DNA of 64,000 nucleotides from Candidatus Leptofilum gracile (GCA_016713825.1 JADJOJ010000009.1:124001-188000); one strand, 5' to 3'; positions 1-8,388 are shown, numbered from the stretch's first letter. Numbers and translations: made by a program. Notes: generated by a model from the sequence alone, not told the origin.

Positions 1-1410
1 CGTCCATCGTGCCAAATTCAGTTCCGGGTCTGGCGCGAGGCGGAAGAGGTAGGTGGTGTAGATGCTGCAGCCGGTGGCGTACATGTGCGACAGGTGGGTG
101 AAGACGTGCAGCTGCTCGTCGAACTGGGCCATGGCGTTTTTGAGGCTGGTTTCGATGTCGTTGAGGGTGGCGTCTACCTGGTTCCAGGTAACGGCCGTTT
201 CCAACGTATCTACCCCGTACCCCAGCTCCCACAGCACATTGCGCAGGTACGGCGTGCGGAAGCGCCCCTTTTGCCATTGGCTGCCAAACTGCTGCCCCAC
301 GTGGATGCCGCTGTGCGCCTTGGCCATGTCCACCGCCTCACTGCGGGCGGTGTTGACGATGTGTCGGTTGCCGCTAAACCCAATCAGCAGCATCGACTTG
401 TTCTCGTCCACGCCGCGCAGGCTCAGCAGCCGCTCCAGCGTGCCGATGAGCAGCTCGTGCCCGGCCAGCTTGAGCGTCGTTTCCGTCTCGATGCCGGTGC
501 TGAGGCGCAGCATGGAGAGGGGGAGATTGGCCTGGAGCATTTGGCGAACGGCCGTTTTCCCAGCCTCAAAATCGGGGAAGAAGATGGCGTTAAACGATTC
601 CCGCTCCGGCAAGGGGGAAATGCGCACCGTGGCTTCGGTGATGATGCCCAGGCGGCCTTCGGAGCCGAGGACGAGCTGGCGCAAATCTGGCCCGGCGGCG
701 GAGGCGGGCAGGGGTGGCAGGATGAGATCGCCTGCCGGGGCCAGCAGCTTGCCCCCCGCGAACAGGTCTTCGATACGGCCGTACCCCCGCGACTGCTGCC
801 CGCTGGAGCGCGTCGCCACCCAGCCGCCCAGCGTGGAGTATTCAAACGACTGGGGAAAATGACCCAGCGTGTACCCTTTGGCCCGCAGCTGGGCTTCCAT
901 TTCCGGCCCGGCCACGCCCGCGCCAAAGGTGGCCAGCTGGCTGGTGCTGTCCAGCGCCGTCAGGCGGCTGAGCCGCTGTAAATTCACGGTGAGCACGGGG
1001 CGGTCGCCCGGCTCCGGGTTGATGTGGCCCACCACGCTGGTGCCGCCGCCGTACGGAATCAGCTTCAGGTCGTGGCTGCGGGCCAGTTGCAGCAGGGTGA
1101 GCACGTCGGCTTCGGTTTGGGGGAAGGCGACGCCGTCGGGGAAGGTGCCAATTTGGCCGCTGCGCAGGGCAATCCAGTCTGGAAAGCTTTGGCCACGGGC
1201 GTGCATCAGCCGCGTTTCGGCGTCCGTTTGGATGAGCGGGTGAGCGGGCAGGCGGCTGGCGGGCACGGTGGCCACGGCGTCGGCCAGGGTGGCATCCTGC
1301 GGTGGCGTGGTTTCGCCCACCAGATCAACCAGAAATTCGCCTGCTTTTTCGGGGAGGGGGTGGTGTACGGCCGTATCGCCCCAACCATTCCATCGTTTCA
1401 TAGCTGCCAT
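1..1410 (-). CDS. FAD-binding oxidase, alkyl-DHAP synthase-like (C-terminus outside window)
   Basis: About 470 codons are visible, starting at the ATG complementary to 1408-1410 and running off the left edge without a stop. The product is a vanillyl-alcohol-oxidase-type flavoprotein: the FAD-binding motif PYGGGTSVVGH lies near residue 110, followed by GYTLGHFPQSFEYSTLGGW and LVLGSEGRLGIITEAT, which is the order seen in alkyldihydroxyacetonephosphate synthase and related FAD/FMN dehydrogenases. The sequence shows the FAD fold. AgpS-like substrate choice is an inference from the GGGTSVVGH form of the loop. It is divergent from dhaR (218 bp apart), so a role in DHAP or glycerol-phosphate chemistry is plausible. 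Other possibilities are a D-lactate/glycolate-type dehydrogenase or an FAD glycerol-phosphate oxidase; the missing C-terminus would help decide. Confidence 0.75.
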   Translation of the reverse strand, partial: MAAMKRWNGWGDTAVHHPLPEKAGEFLVDLVGETTPPQDATLADAVATVPASRLPAHPLIQTDAETRLMHARGQSFPDWIALRSGQIGTFPDGVAFPQTEADVLTLLQLARSHDLKLIPYGGGTSVVGHINPEPGDRPVLTVNLQRLSRLTALDSTSQLATFGAGVAGPEMEAQLRAKGYTLGHFPQSFEYSTLGGWVATRSSGQQSRGYGRIEDLFAGGKLLAPAGDLILPPLPASAAGPDLRQLVLGSEGRLGIITEATVRISPLPERESFNAIFFPDFEAGKTAVRQMLQANLPLSMLRLSTGIETETTLKLAGHELLIGTLERLLSLRGVDENKSMLLIGFSGNRHIVNTARSEAVDMAKAHSGIHVGQQFGSQWQKGRFRTPYLRNVLWELGYGVDTLETAVTWNQVDATLNDIETSLKNAMAQFDEQLHVFTHLSHMYATGCSIYTTYLFRLAPDPELNLARWT

Positions 1411-1509
1411 CCTTTGGTTTGTCGCTTTATAGATTGGTCCAATCTTGGTGAGCGTTTGGTTTCTTGAATGATAGGTCAGATGTTGGGTAGTTGTCCAGAA
1501 GGCTGGAGA

Positions 1510-1574
1510 AAGTGCCAGGCACAGGGCTTTGGGTTTTAAGCAAGTAAAGCCGTTCTGCCCTGTGCCTGGCACTT
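1510..1574. repeat. Perfect 18-bp inverted repeat, AAGTGCCAGGCAC family
   Basis: Arms at 1510-1527 and 1557-1574 are exact reverse complements and begin AAGTGCCAGGCAC. The element lies in the divergent spacer between the FAD oxidase and dhaR. A second, less perfect member lies at 30677-30732, so this is a dispersed element rather than a local operator. Confidence 0.85.
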
Positions 1575-1628
1575 AAAGATCGCCACCAAGAAATTTGCGC
1601 GGGGATGGGATTTTTGTGAAAATGCGTC

Positions 1629-3623
1629 ATGCAGCCTATAGGGTATCCGGTTAATCATGCGCTGTTGCAGCGCTATTGGCAAAATTTTATGGCGACGGGG
1701 TCGGTAACGGCCGTTCCCGGCGCAGAACCAGACCTGACTGTCATCCAATCGTGGCAGCGCTGTGCCCCGTTGTCTGACCCCACCGTTGTGCCCCATCCTC
1801 CCATCTTGCGCGAGCCTGCGCTGCAATCGCTGCTCAAAGCCCAGCAAGAAATCATCACCGTTTCCATTCCATTTATGGAAGATATGCATCAATATATCGA
1901 AGGCTCCGGCGCGGCAATTTTGCTGGCAGATGGCACTGGCTGTTTGCTGGCGCTGTGTGGTGATCCGGTGGCGCAGGAGATGGTGCAGGCGCGAAATTTG
2001 GGGGTGGGGGCGTACTGGTCGGAGCCGTATTTGGGCACCAATGCGCTGGCGGTGACGCTGGTTTCGGCGATGCCGGTGCAGGTGGTGGGGGCGGAACATT
2101 ATTTCCGCACGTTCCACAAATTCACCAGCACGGCGGCCCCGATTCATGATGTGAACGGCCGTATCATCGGCATCATCGGCGTGGTGAACAGCGCCGATGA
2201 CGCCACGTCGCACACCCTCTCGTTGGTGATGGCCGTGGCGCGGGCGATTGGCAACCAGCTTCAGGCCGAGCTGTATCTGGAAGAAGCGAATCGCCGCCTG
2301 ACGGAGCTGAACACCATCATGGAGTCGATTACAGAGGGGGTGCTCACCTGGAACAGTGTGGGTCGGATCAACCATGCCAATTCGCAGGCCGGGCGGCTGC
2401 TTAATTTGTCGCCGCCGTCGGTGCTGGGCTTGCCGTTGACGGAGGTGATTCATCTGCCAGAACTGCTGCAAACTGCGCTGAAAAACAACCACGATTTAGA
2501 AGATGCAGAATTGATTTTAGACGTGAAGCTCACTGGTGAGCAGCTGCAAACGGTGGTGACGCTGCGCGGGGTGTGGGAACACGGTCGTCCGGTGGGCTAC
2601 ATGATGATGTTACGGCCGATGGCGCAGGTGCGCCGCCTGGTGCATCAGCAGGTGGGCAGCCAGGCGATGCTGAAGCTGGAAGACATTTTTGCCGAATCGG
2701 CGGCGATGCGCCCCATCACCCGGCAAGCACGCATTGCCGCGCGGGGCAGCGCCCCGGTGCTGCTGCACGGCGAGGGGGGCGTGGGCAAAAACCATCTGGC
2801 GCGGGCTATTCACAACGACAGCGCCCGGGCCGACAAGCCGTTCATCTCCATCAATTGCCGGGCCATCCCGCGCGAGCTGATTGTGAGTGAATTTTTGGGG
2901 CACGAGAAAGAGTCGGGGCGAGACGGCCGTCCGAGCAAGTTTGAGCTGGCAAATGAGGGGACGCTGCTGCTGGACCAGGTAGAGAGTTTGTCGCTGGAAA
3001 TGCAGTCGGCGCTGCTGCACGTCATTGAAACGGGGCACGTGATGCGCCTGGGAAGTTCTCGGCCCATTCCGGTGGATGTGCGGGTGATTGCGGCGACCTC
3101 GGCAGATTTAAAAACGGCCGTTGCCGACGGCAACTTTCTCTCTCACCTTTATTACCGCTTTTCTGTGTTCAACATCACCATTCCGCCGCTGCGGGAGCGC
3201 GAAGAGGATATTTTGCTGCTGGCCAAGCGGCTGTTGGCCCGGTCGGCGCGGCGGCATGGGCAGCTTTTAGTGCTAGATAGCGAAGCGGCGGCAATTTTGA
3301 GCCGGTATCCCTGGCCGGGAAACGTGCGCGAGTTGGAGATGGTGCTGGAGCGGGCCGCCTACCAAAGCAGCGATCATGTGATCAAGCTGATGGATTTGCC
3401 AGAAAATGTGCGAAACGGCCGTGTGGTGATGGGGCGCGGGCCAGAAGCCCAACCCGTACTATCTGCGTCTGAAGCGGAGCGAGAAGCGATTATTCGGGCG
3501 GGCTGGGCCTGCAAAGGGCGGGTCACAGAGATGGCGCGGGAGCTGCAAATTGGCCGCACCACGCTGTGGCGCAAGATGAAGTTGCACCAAATTGACCTGG
3601 TTCGGTTTCGGAACGGCCGTTAA
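1629..3623 (+). CDS. dhaR: DhaR-type activator of the dihydroxyacetone operon
   Basis: 664 residues with the AcoR/DhaR layout: N-terminal GAF-like sensor (about 30-210), PAS-like segment (about 225-330), AAA+ domain (about 345-590) and C-terminal Fis-type helix-turn-helix (about 617-655, GRVTEMARELQIGRTTLWRK). The Walker A reads GEGGVGKN with Lys387 kept, but Walker B reads LLLDQ (Asp449-Gln450), so the catalytic glutamate is replaced. The GAFTGA loop that contacts sigma-54 is absent; the equivalent stretch is HEKESGRDGRPSKFEL. The gene is followed by glpF-dhaK-dhaL-glpK, which supports the name. E. coli DhaR is known to act on a sigma-70 promoter and respond to DhaK and DhaL, and this protein is likely similar. 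The ribosome site before ATG 1629 is weak. Confidence 0.85.
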   Translation: MQPIGYPVNHALLQRYWQNFMATGSVTAVPGAEPDLTVIQSWQRCAPLSDPTVVPHPPILREPALQSLLKAQQEIITVSIPFMEDMHQYIEGSGAAILLADGTGCLLALCGDPVAQEMVQARNLGVGAYWSEPYLGTNALAVTLVSAMPVQVVGAEHYFRTFHKFTSTAAPIHDVNGRIIGIIGVVNSADDATSHTLSLVMAVARAIGNQLQAELYLEEANRRLTELNTIMESITEGVLTWNSVGRINHANSQAGRLLNLSPPSVLGLPLTEVIHLPELLQTALKNNHDLEDAELILDVKLTGEQLQTVVTLRGVWEHGRPVGYMMMLRPMAQVRRLVHQQVGSQAMLKLEDIFAESAAMRPITRQARIAARGSAPVLLHGEGGVGKNHLARAIHNDSARADKPFISINCRAIPRELIVSEFLGHEKESGRDGRPSKFELANEGTLLLDQVESLSLEMQSALLHVIETGHVMRLGSSRPIPVDVRVIAATSADLKTAVADGNFLSHLYYRFSVFNITIPPLREREEDILLLAKRLLARSARRHGQLLVLDSEAAAILSRYPWPGNVRELEMVLERAAYQSSDHVIKLMDLPENVRNGRVVMGRGPEAQPVLSASEAEREAIIRAGWACKGRVTEMARELQIGRTTLWRKMKLHQIDLVRFRNGR

Positions 3624-3645
3624 AACCGCCTCGCTCCCTCTGCTC

Positions 3646-3694
3646 TGTTTCAGAATGAAACAAAAAACCCATTTAACTGTTTCAGTGTGAAACA
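3646..3694. promoter_or_regulatory. Two identical operator palindromes, likely DhaR sites
   Basis: Perfect palindromes TGTTTCA-N3-TGAAACA at 3646-3662 and 3678-3694. Their centres are 32 bp apart, close to three helical turns, so two dimers would sit on the same DNA face. They lie 23 bp after the dhaR stop and about 370 bp before glpF. Binding by the Fis-type HTH of the adjacent DhaR is inferred from position; the duplication and symmetry are seen directly. Confidence 0.75.
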
Positions 3695-3891
3695 AAACTG
3701 GGCACTTGATTGATGGAATCGACTGGATGCTCGTATAGTATCCGGGTATTGTATAAACTACACAACAAGACCGAACCTTACACTGTAGTCACTGCCCAAA
3801 CGATATTTCAGAAACTATCTTTTTTTAAGATGACCGTCTATTCCGGTTGTCTGTTTACGCTTGCTTCTGTCGGGCAACCTGGTCTTTTTGG

Positions 3892-3928
3892 TTACCTGCG
3901 GTGCCTAAACACCACAGGTAAGGAGGTG
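3892..3928 (+). promoter_or_regulatory. Leader hairpin directly abutting a perfect Shine-Dalgarno
   Basis: Arms 3892-3903 (TTACCTGCGGTG) and 3910-3921 (CACCACAGGTAA) pair with one mismatch around a 6-base loop. The 3' arm runs into TAAGGAGGTGA, a full match to the 16S anti-SD, yet no ATG, GTG or TTG follows at normal spacing; the nearest candidate is ATT at 3937-3939, which would open a 33-residue peptide ending at 4039. A second potential stem (CCGGTTG / CAACC-TGG, about 3843-3882) precedes it. I do not recognise a known riboswitch class. Confidence 0.45.
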
Positions 3929-4062
3929 AAAACGGGGATTAGTCTAAATAACCACCATTTCTCAGATGAACCACTTTTTGTTTTAACAAGACACAGCTTT
4001 AAGGCTGTACTTACTTACCAGGGAATTTGGAAGAAGTAAATCAATTTTAAGGAGAGGATAAC

Positions 4063-4803
4063 ATGAGTGCTTTTCTAGGTGAAATTATTGGGACAATGTT
4101 GCTCATTCTGTTGGGCGATGGCGTTGTGGCAAATGTCCTGTTGGCGAAATCAAAAGGTAATAACGCGGGCTGGATGGTTATTACCACTGGGTGGGGTTTG
4201 GCGGTGTTTGTGGGTGCATATTCCGTTGCGTCTGTAAGCGGTGCCCACCTGAACCCGGCTGTAACCGTTGGTTTGGCAGTGGCTGGCAACTTTGAGTGGA
4301 GCCAGGTACCGGCCTACATCATTGCCCAAATGATTGGCGCATTCATTGGCGCTGTTCTTGTTTACTTGCATTACTACCCGCATTGGTCAGAAACAAAAGA
4401 TGCTGGTTTGAAACTGGCTGTTTTTTCCACAGGCCCAGCCATTCGCAACACAGCCTGGAACCTCGTTAGTGAAATTATCGGCACGTTTGCACTGGTTTTT
4501 GGCATTTTGGTTATCAAAGGTGCCGTTATGGATTCCAGCGGTTCGGCCGTTCCGATCAACATGGGTGCCTTGGGCATTGTCCCGGTCGCGTTTCTGGTTT
4601 GGGGCATTGGCTTGTCCCTGGGTGGCCCGACTGGGTATGCCATCAACCCGGCTCGTGACCTGGGCCCGCGTATTGCCCATTTCCTCCTGCCCATCCCCGG
4701 CAAAGGCGATTCCGACTGGGGTTACAGCTGGATTCCGGTTGTTGGCCCCATCATTGGTGGCGCACTGGGCGCTATCCTCTGGGTTGCCCTTGGCAGTTTC
4801 TAA
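4063..4803 (+). CDS. glpF: Aquaglyceroporin, glycerol facilitator
   Basis: 246 residues, six hydrophobic segments, MIP family. The two half-helix signatures are present: AHLNPAVTVG near residue 66 and GYAINPARDLGPR near residue 195. Asp after the second NPAR is the mark of glycerol-conducting members rather than water-only aquaporins. The protein acts in the cytoplasmic membrane and lets glycerol, and possibly dihydroxyacetone, enter passively. It is the first gene of the structural operon after the twin DhaR-type operators. Ribosome site AAGGAGAGG precedes the ATG. Length is close to bacterial GlpF, and the operon context agrees. Confidence 0.95.
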   Translation: MSAFLGEIIGTMLLILLGDGVVANVLLAKSKGNNAGWMVITTGWGLAVFVGAYSVASVSGAHLNPAVTVGLAVAGNFEWSQVPAYIIAQMIGAFIGAVLVYLHYYPHWSETKDAGLKLAVFSTGPAIRNTAWNLVSEIIGTFALVFGILVIKGAVMDSSGSAVPINMGALGIVPVAFLVWGIGLSLGGPTGYAINPARDLGPRIAHFLLPIPGKGDSDWGYSWIPVVGPIIGGALGAILWVALGSF

Positions 4804-4882
4804 AAACCGTCAAGCCCACAGCCGGGTTATCTGTTAGACAGTTGCCTGAAATGCTTGTTAGGTTTTAACCTGAAACAGTGTT

Positions 4883-4942
4883 GAGTTGAGGGTGCTTCAT
4901 CCCGCCTTTGGCGCTTCTCCAGGGTAGGAGCGCCCTCAATTC
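4883..4942. repeat. Imperfect 14-bp inverted repeat before dhaK
   Basis: Arms 4883-4896 (GAGTTGAGGGTGCT) and 4929-4942 (AGCGCCCTCAATTC) pair with two G.T positions. No U-tract follows, so it is not a terminator; it may stabilise or process the glpF-dhaK message. The dhaK ribosome site GAAGGAGAG follows at about 4971-4979. Confidence 0.5.
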
Positions 4943-4983
4943 AGATAGGTGTATTTCCCCCCTTTAGGTGAAGGAGAGTCCAA

Positions 4984-6054
4984 ATGAAAAAGTTGATAAA
5001 CGATGTTGAAAATGTTGTCAGAGAGCAGCTTGAAGGGATGGCATTGGCTCATCCTGAGCTGAAAGTTAATTACGATCCCTATTTTGTGGTGCGTGCAGAT
5101 GCACCTGTAGAAGGCAAAGTGGCGTTGGTTTCTGGTGGTGGCAGCGGCCACGAACCGATGCACGGCGGGTTTGTGGGCATGGGTATGCTGGATGGCGCTT
5201 GCCCCGGCGAAGTGTTTACTTCCCCCACGCCAGACCAGATGTATGAATGTGCCAAAGCAGTAGACAGCGGCGCTGGCGTGCTGTTTTTGGTGAAAAATTA
5301 CACCGGTGACGTGCTGAATTTTGAAACGGCCGCTGAGCTGGCCTATGCGGAAGGCATCAAGGTGCAATCGATTTTGATTGATGATGATGCGGCCGTAAAA
5401 GACAGCCTCTACACGGCTGGTCGGCGCGGGGTGGGCACCACGGTTATCGTAGAAAAGATCGTGGGCGCTGCGGCTGAAGCTGGCTACGACCTGGATCAAT
5501 GTGCCGATCTGGCGCGCAAAGTGAACATGTACGGCCGTTCCATTGGCATCGCCCTCACTTCTTGCATTGTTCCTGCCGCTGGTAAGCCCACCTTCGACCT
5601 GGGCGACGGCGAGTTTGAGTTTGGCATTGGCATCCACGGCGAACCGGGCCGCAAACGCTTGCCCATGACGTCGGTGGATGAAATTACGGCGATGATGGCT
5701 ACGGCCGTTTTGGACGACGAAGCATACAGCCGCACCGTGCGTGAATGGGACAACGAAGAAGGCTCCTGGGTAGAAAAAGAGCTGACCGACGAACCGTTTA
5801 AATCGGGCGACTCCGTCATCGCTTTTGTCAACAGCATGGGCGGCACCCCCGTCTCTGAACTGTATGCCGTCTACCGCAAGTTGGCTGCCGAATGTGAAGC
5901 GCGTGGCGTTACCATTGCCCGCAACCTCATCGGCCCCTACATCACCTCCTTGGAAATGCAGGGTTGTTCCCTCACCCTCGTCAAGACAGATGATGAAATC
6001 CTGAAATTCTGGGACGCCGCCGTGAATACGCCTGGTTTGCGTTGGGGTGTGTAG
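4984..6054 (+). CDS. dhaK: Dihydroxyacetone kinase, substrate-binding subunit
   Basis: 356 residues, the same length as E. coli DhaK. The dihydroxyacetone-binding half contains LVSGGGSGHEPMHGGFVG (near residue 50). The histidine that forms the covalent hemiaminal with the substrate is His218 in FGIGIHGEPGR, matching the family position. The subunit works with DhaL-ADP, which is recharged by the phosphoryl-transfer protein DhaM rather than by ATP. The presence of dhaL and a dhaM-type fusion downstream shows that this is the PEP-dependent system. Cytosolic. Neighbouring dhaR suggests that DhaK also serves as co-repressor, as in E. coli. Confidence 0.96.
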   Translation: MKKLINDVENVVREQLEGMALAHPELKVNYDPYFVVRADAPVEGKVALVSGGGSGHEPMHGGFVGMGMLDGACPGEVFTSPTPDQMYECAKAVDSGAGVLFLVKNYTGDVLNFETAAELAYAEGIKVQSILIDDDAAVKDSLYTAGRRGVGTTVIVEKIVGAAAEAGYDLDQCADLARKVNMYGRSIGIALTSCIVPAAGKPTFDLGDGEFEFGIGIHGEPGRKRLPMTSVDEITAMMATAVLDDEAYSRTVREWDNEEGSWVEKELTDEPFKSGDSVIAFVNSMGGTPVSELYAVYRKLAAECEARGVTIARNLIGPYITSLEMQGCSLTLVKTDDEILKFWDAAVNTPGLRWGV

Positions 6055-6058
6055 TGCC

Positions 6059-6141
6059 CGTAAACAGTAATCAGTAGGTCAGTAATCAGTGGGTCCGTGG
6101 ATGGCAACTGACGACTGAATACTGATCACTGAATACTGAAA
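6059..6141. repeat. AGTAATCAGT-word inverted repeat
   Basis: The spacer between dhaK and dhaL is filled by variants of AGTAATCAGT and, on the other side of a short loop, ACTGAATACTGATCACTG. The same vocabulary appears at 27699-27785 and 34137-34218. It can fold into a long imperfect hairpin within the operon message. Confidence 0.75.
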
Positions 6142-6153
6142 AAGAAGGAACCG

Positions 6154-6783
6154 ATGATAACCAAAGACCAGATAGTGCGGTGGCTGGAAAAAACAGCGGC
6201 CGTTTTACAAGAAAATAAAAGTTACCTCACCGACCTGGACTCCGCCATTGGCGATGCCGACCACGGCACCAACATGGATCGCGGCTTCCGCAAGGTGATG
6301 GAAAAATTACCCACCGTTTCCGACAAAGATATTGGCAACATTCTCAAAACCGTCGGCATGACGCTGATCTCCAGCGTGGGCGGGGCCAGCGGGCCGCTGT
6401 ATGGCACGTTTTTTATGCGCAGCGGCATGGCGATGGCCTCCAAAGAAGAGCTAAGCGACGAAGATTTGTTTAAGCTGCTCCAGGCTGGTGTAGAAGGTGT
6501 TTTGCAGCGTGGTCGGCCAAACCTGGAAGACAAAACGATGTACGACGCCTGGGCACCCACCTTGGAAGCGATGCAGAATGCGTTGACGGCGGGGATGGGA
6601 ACGGTGGAATTGATGGAAACGGCCGTTGCCGCCTGTGAACAAGGAATGAAAAACACCATCCCCCTCCAGGCACGCAAAGGCCGCGCCAGCTATCTGGGAG
6701 AACGCAGCATTGGGCATCAGGACCCCGGCGCAACCTCGTCTTACCTGATGCTCAACGCCCTGCTAGAAACCGTTAAAGAATAG
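6154..6783 (+). CDS. dhaL: Dihydroxyacetone kinase, ADP-binding subunit
   Basis: 209 residues, the normal DhaL length. The Mg-ADP site is clear: DLDSAIGDADHGTNM places Asp29, Asp34 and Asp36 as metal ligands. The all-helical protein keeps ADP tightly bound as a cofactor; DhaM phosphorylates it and the resulting ATP phosphorylates dihydroxyacetone on DhaK. Ribosome site AAGAAGGAACCG precedes the ATG. The gene lies between dhaK and glpK in one direction, separated from dhaK by a repeat-filled spacer of about 100 bp. In E. coli DhaL is the co-activator of DhaR, and the same may hold here. Confidence 0.95.
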   Translation: MITKDQIVRWLEKTAAVLQENKSYLTDLDSAIGDADHGTNMDRGFRKVMEKLPTVSDKDIGNILKTVGMTLISSVGGASGPLYGTFFMRSGMAMASKEELSDEDLFKLLQAGVEGVLQRGRPNLEDKTMYDAWAPTLEAMQNALTAGMGTVELMETAVAACEQGMKNTIPLQARKGRASYLGERSIGHQDPGATSSYLMLNALLETVKE

Positions 6784-6863
6784 TTACCCCCTCCCTAACC
6801 CTCTCCCTTCGGGGGAGGGGACAGGCTCTCCTCCCTTTGGGAGGGGATTGAGGGGAGGGTTAC
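6784..6863. repeat. CCCTCCC...GGGAGGG spacer hairpin
   Basis: Right after the dhaL stop, alternating CCCTCCC and GGGGAGGG words form a nested inverted repeat whose outer arms are ACCCCCTCCC and GGGGAGGGT. There is no U-tract, so it is a spacer repeat and not a terminator. The glpK ribosome site AAGAAGGAG follows. Confidence 0.7.
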
Positions 6864-6882
6864 GTTTAAGAAGGAGTAAAAA

Positions 6883-8388
6883 ATGTCTAAATATGTAGCA
6901 GCAATTGATCAGGGTACTACCAGCACCCGTTGCATGATTTTCAACCACAGCGGCGAATCCGTCGCTATTCACCAGATGGAACATGAGCAAATCTTCCCCA
7001 AACCAGGTTGGGTTGAGCATGATCCGATGGAAATTTGGGCACGCACCCAAGACGTCGTCAAAGGGGCGATGGAGCGGGCCGGCATTACCACCAAAGATTT
7101 GGCCGCCGTAGGCATCACCAACCAGCGCGAAACCACCGTAGTTTGGGACAAAAACACCGGCAAGCCATACCACAACGCCGTCGTTTGGATGGACACCCGC
7201 AACGACAAAGTTGTGGCCGAAATGGCCAAAGATGGCGGCCAAGACCGCTTCCGGCCCCAGGTAGGCCTGCCGTTGGCCACCTACTTCTCTGGCCTCAAGG
7301 TGAAATGGCTGCTCGACAACGTGCCCGCCATCCGCGAAGCCGCCGACGCTGGCGACGCCCTCTTCGGCAACATCGACACCTGGCTCATCTGGAACCTGAC
7401 CGGTGGCCCTAACGGTGGCGCGCACGTTACCGACGTGACCAACGCCAGCCGCACCATGCTCATGAACCTGGACACGCTCAGCTGGAACGCTGACATCGCT
7501 GCCGCGATGGGCATCCCCATGAGCATGTTGCCCACCATCAAATCTTCCTCCGAGGTATACGGCTACACCCTGGACGATGGTCCATTTGGTGGGCGTATCC
7601 CGGTGTCGGGCGACCTGGGCGACCAGCAAGCTGCCACGGTAGGGCAAGCTTGCTTTAGCCCCGGCGAAGCCAAGAACACCTACGGCACCGGCTGCTTCAT
7701 GATTTTGAACACTGGCACCGAACCTGTACCGTCTAACAACGGTTTGCTGACCACCCTGTGCTACAAATTTGGGGACCAACCGGCCGTTTACGCCCTGGAA
7801 GGCTCCATCGCCATCACCGGCGCGTTGGTGCAGTGGCTGCGCGACAACCTGAAGATGATCAAATCGGCACCTGAGGTGGAAGAATTGGCCAAGACCGTGG
7901 ATGACAACGGCGGTATCTACTTTGTACCGGCCTTCTCTGGCCTGTACGCACCGTACTGGAAGGATGATGCCCGTGGTGTGATTGCTGGTTTGACCCGCTA
8001 CGTGAACCGGGGCCACTTTGGCCGGGCCACGCTGGAAGCCACCGCCTACCAGACCCGCGAGGTTTTGGATGCGATGAACGCAGACTCTGGCGTAGACTTG
8101 ACCGCGCTGAAGGTAGACGGCGGTATGGTGTTCAACAATCTGCTGATGCAGTTCCAGGCAGACGTGTTGGGCGTGCCGGTGATTCGGCCCAAAGTTGCGG
8201 AAACGACGGCTTTGGGTGCGGCTTACGCTGCTGGTTTGGCGGTTGGTTTCTGGAAGAACACGGACGAGATGCGCGAGAATTGGGGCGTAGACAAGACGTG
8301 GGAACCGGCTACGGACAGCAACGCCAGCACTGAGCTGTATGCGATGTGGAAGAAAGCCGTTACCCGCACCTTCGACTGGGTTGAATAA
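6883..8388 (+). CDS. glpK: Glycerol kinase
   Basis: 501 residues (E. coli 502). FGGY-family signature pieces are visible: AIDQGTTSTRC at the N-terminus, GDLGDQQAATVGQ in the central ATPase fold, YGTGCFMILNTG, and the second FGGY block near the C-terminus (LKVDGGMVFNNLLMQFQAD). It phosphorylates glycerol to sn-glycerol-3-phosphate with ATP in the cytosol. Its placement inside a dha operon, after dhaL, means that glycerol imported by GlpF and dihydroxyacetone are handled by a shared transcript. No glpD or glycerol dehydrogenase is in the window, so the step after glycerol-3-phosphate must be encoded elsewhere, or by the FAD oxidase at the left edge. Confidence 0.96.
   Translation: MSKYVAAIDQGTTSTRCMIFNHSGESVAIHQMEHEQIFPKPGWVEHDPMEIWARTQDVVKGAMERAGITTKDLAAVGITNQRETTVVWDKNTGKPYHNAVVWMDTRNDKVVAEMAKDGGQDRFRPQVGLPLATYFSGLKVKWLLDNVPAIREAADAGDALFGNIDTWLIWNLTGGPNGGAHVTDVTNASRTMLMNLDTLSWNADIAAAMGIPMSMLPTIKSSSEVYGYTLDDGPFGGRIPVSGDLGDQQAATVGQACFSPGEAKNTYGTGCFMILNTGTEPVPSNNGLLTTLCYKFGDQPAVYALEGSIAITGALVQWLRDNLKMIKSAPEVEELAKTVDDNGGIYFVPAFSGLYAPYWKDDARGVIAGLTRYVNRGHFGRATLEATAYQTREVLDAMNADSGVDLTALKVDGGMVFNNLLMQFQADVLGVPVIRPKVAETTALGAAYAAGLAVGFWKNTDEMRENWGVDKTWEPATDSNASTELYAMWKKAVTRTFDWVE

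Larger units (their letters stand above)
3624..4062. other. 439-bp regulatory spacer between dhaR and glpF
   Basis: No convincing gene. It holds the twin operator palindromes (3646-3694), then a long leader with a strong hairpin and a perfect Shine-Dalgarno (3892-3928), and finally the glpF ribosome site AAGGAGAGG about 6 bases before ATG 4063. An open frame runs to the stop at 4037-4039 but has no family resemblance. AT-rich stretches such as GTATAGTA (3732-3739) could be promoter -10 boxes, but I cannot pair them with a clear -35. Confidence 0.6.

Noticed and set aside
85..981. 298-residue plus-strand frame at the left edge
   Set aside because: It lies opposite a clear FAD-binding oxidase frame on the minus strand and shows no family features.
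1510..1574. TGGCAC word as a sigma-54 -24 element for dhaR or the FAD oxidase
   Set aside because: No TTGC(A/T) at the right spacing, and the same word is part of a dispersed inverted repeat also found at 30677-30732.
3710..4039. 109-residue frame between dhaR and glpF
   Set aside because: No homologous look, no ribosome site at its ATG, and it overlaps the regulatory leader; only its last 33 codons remain of interest.
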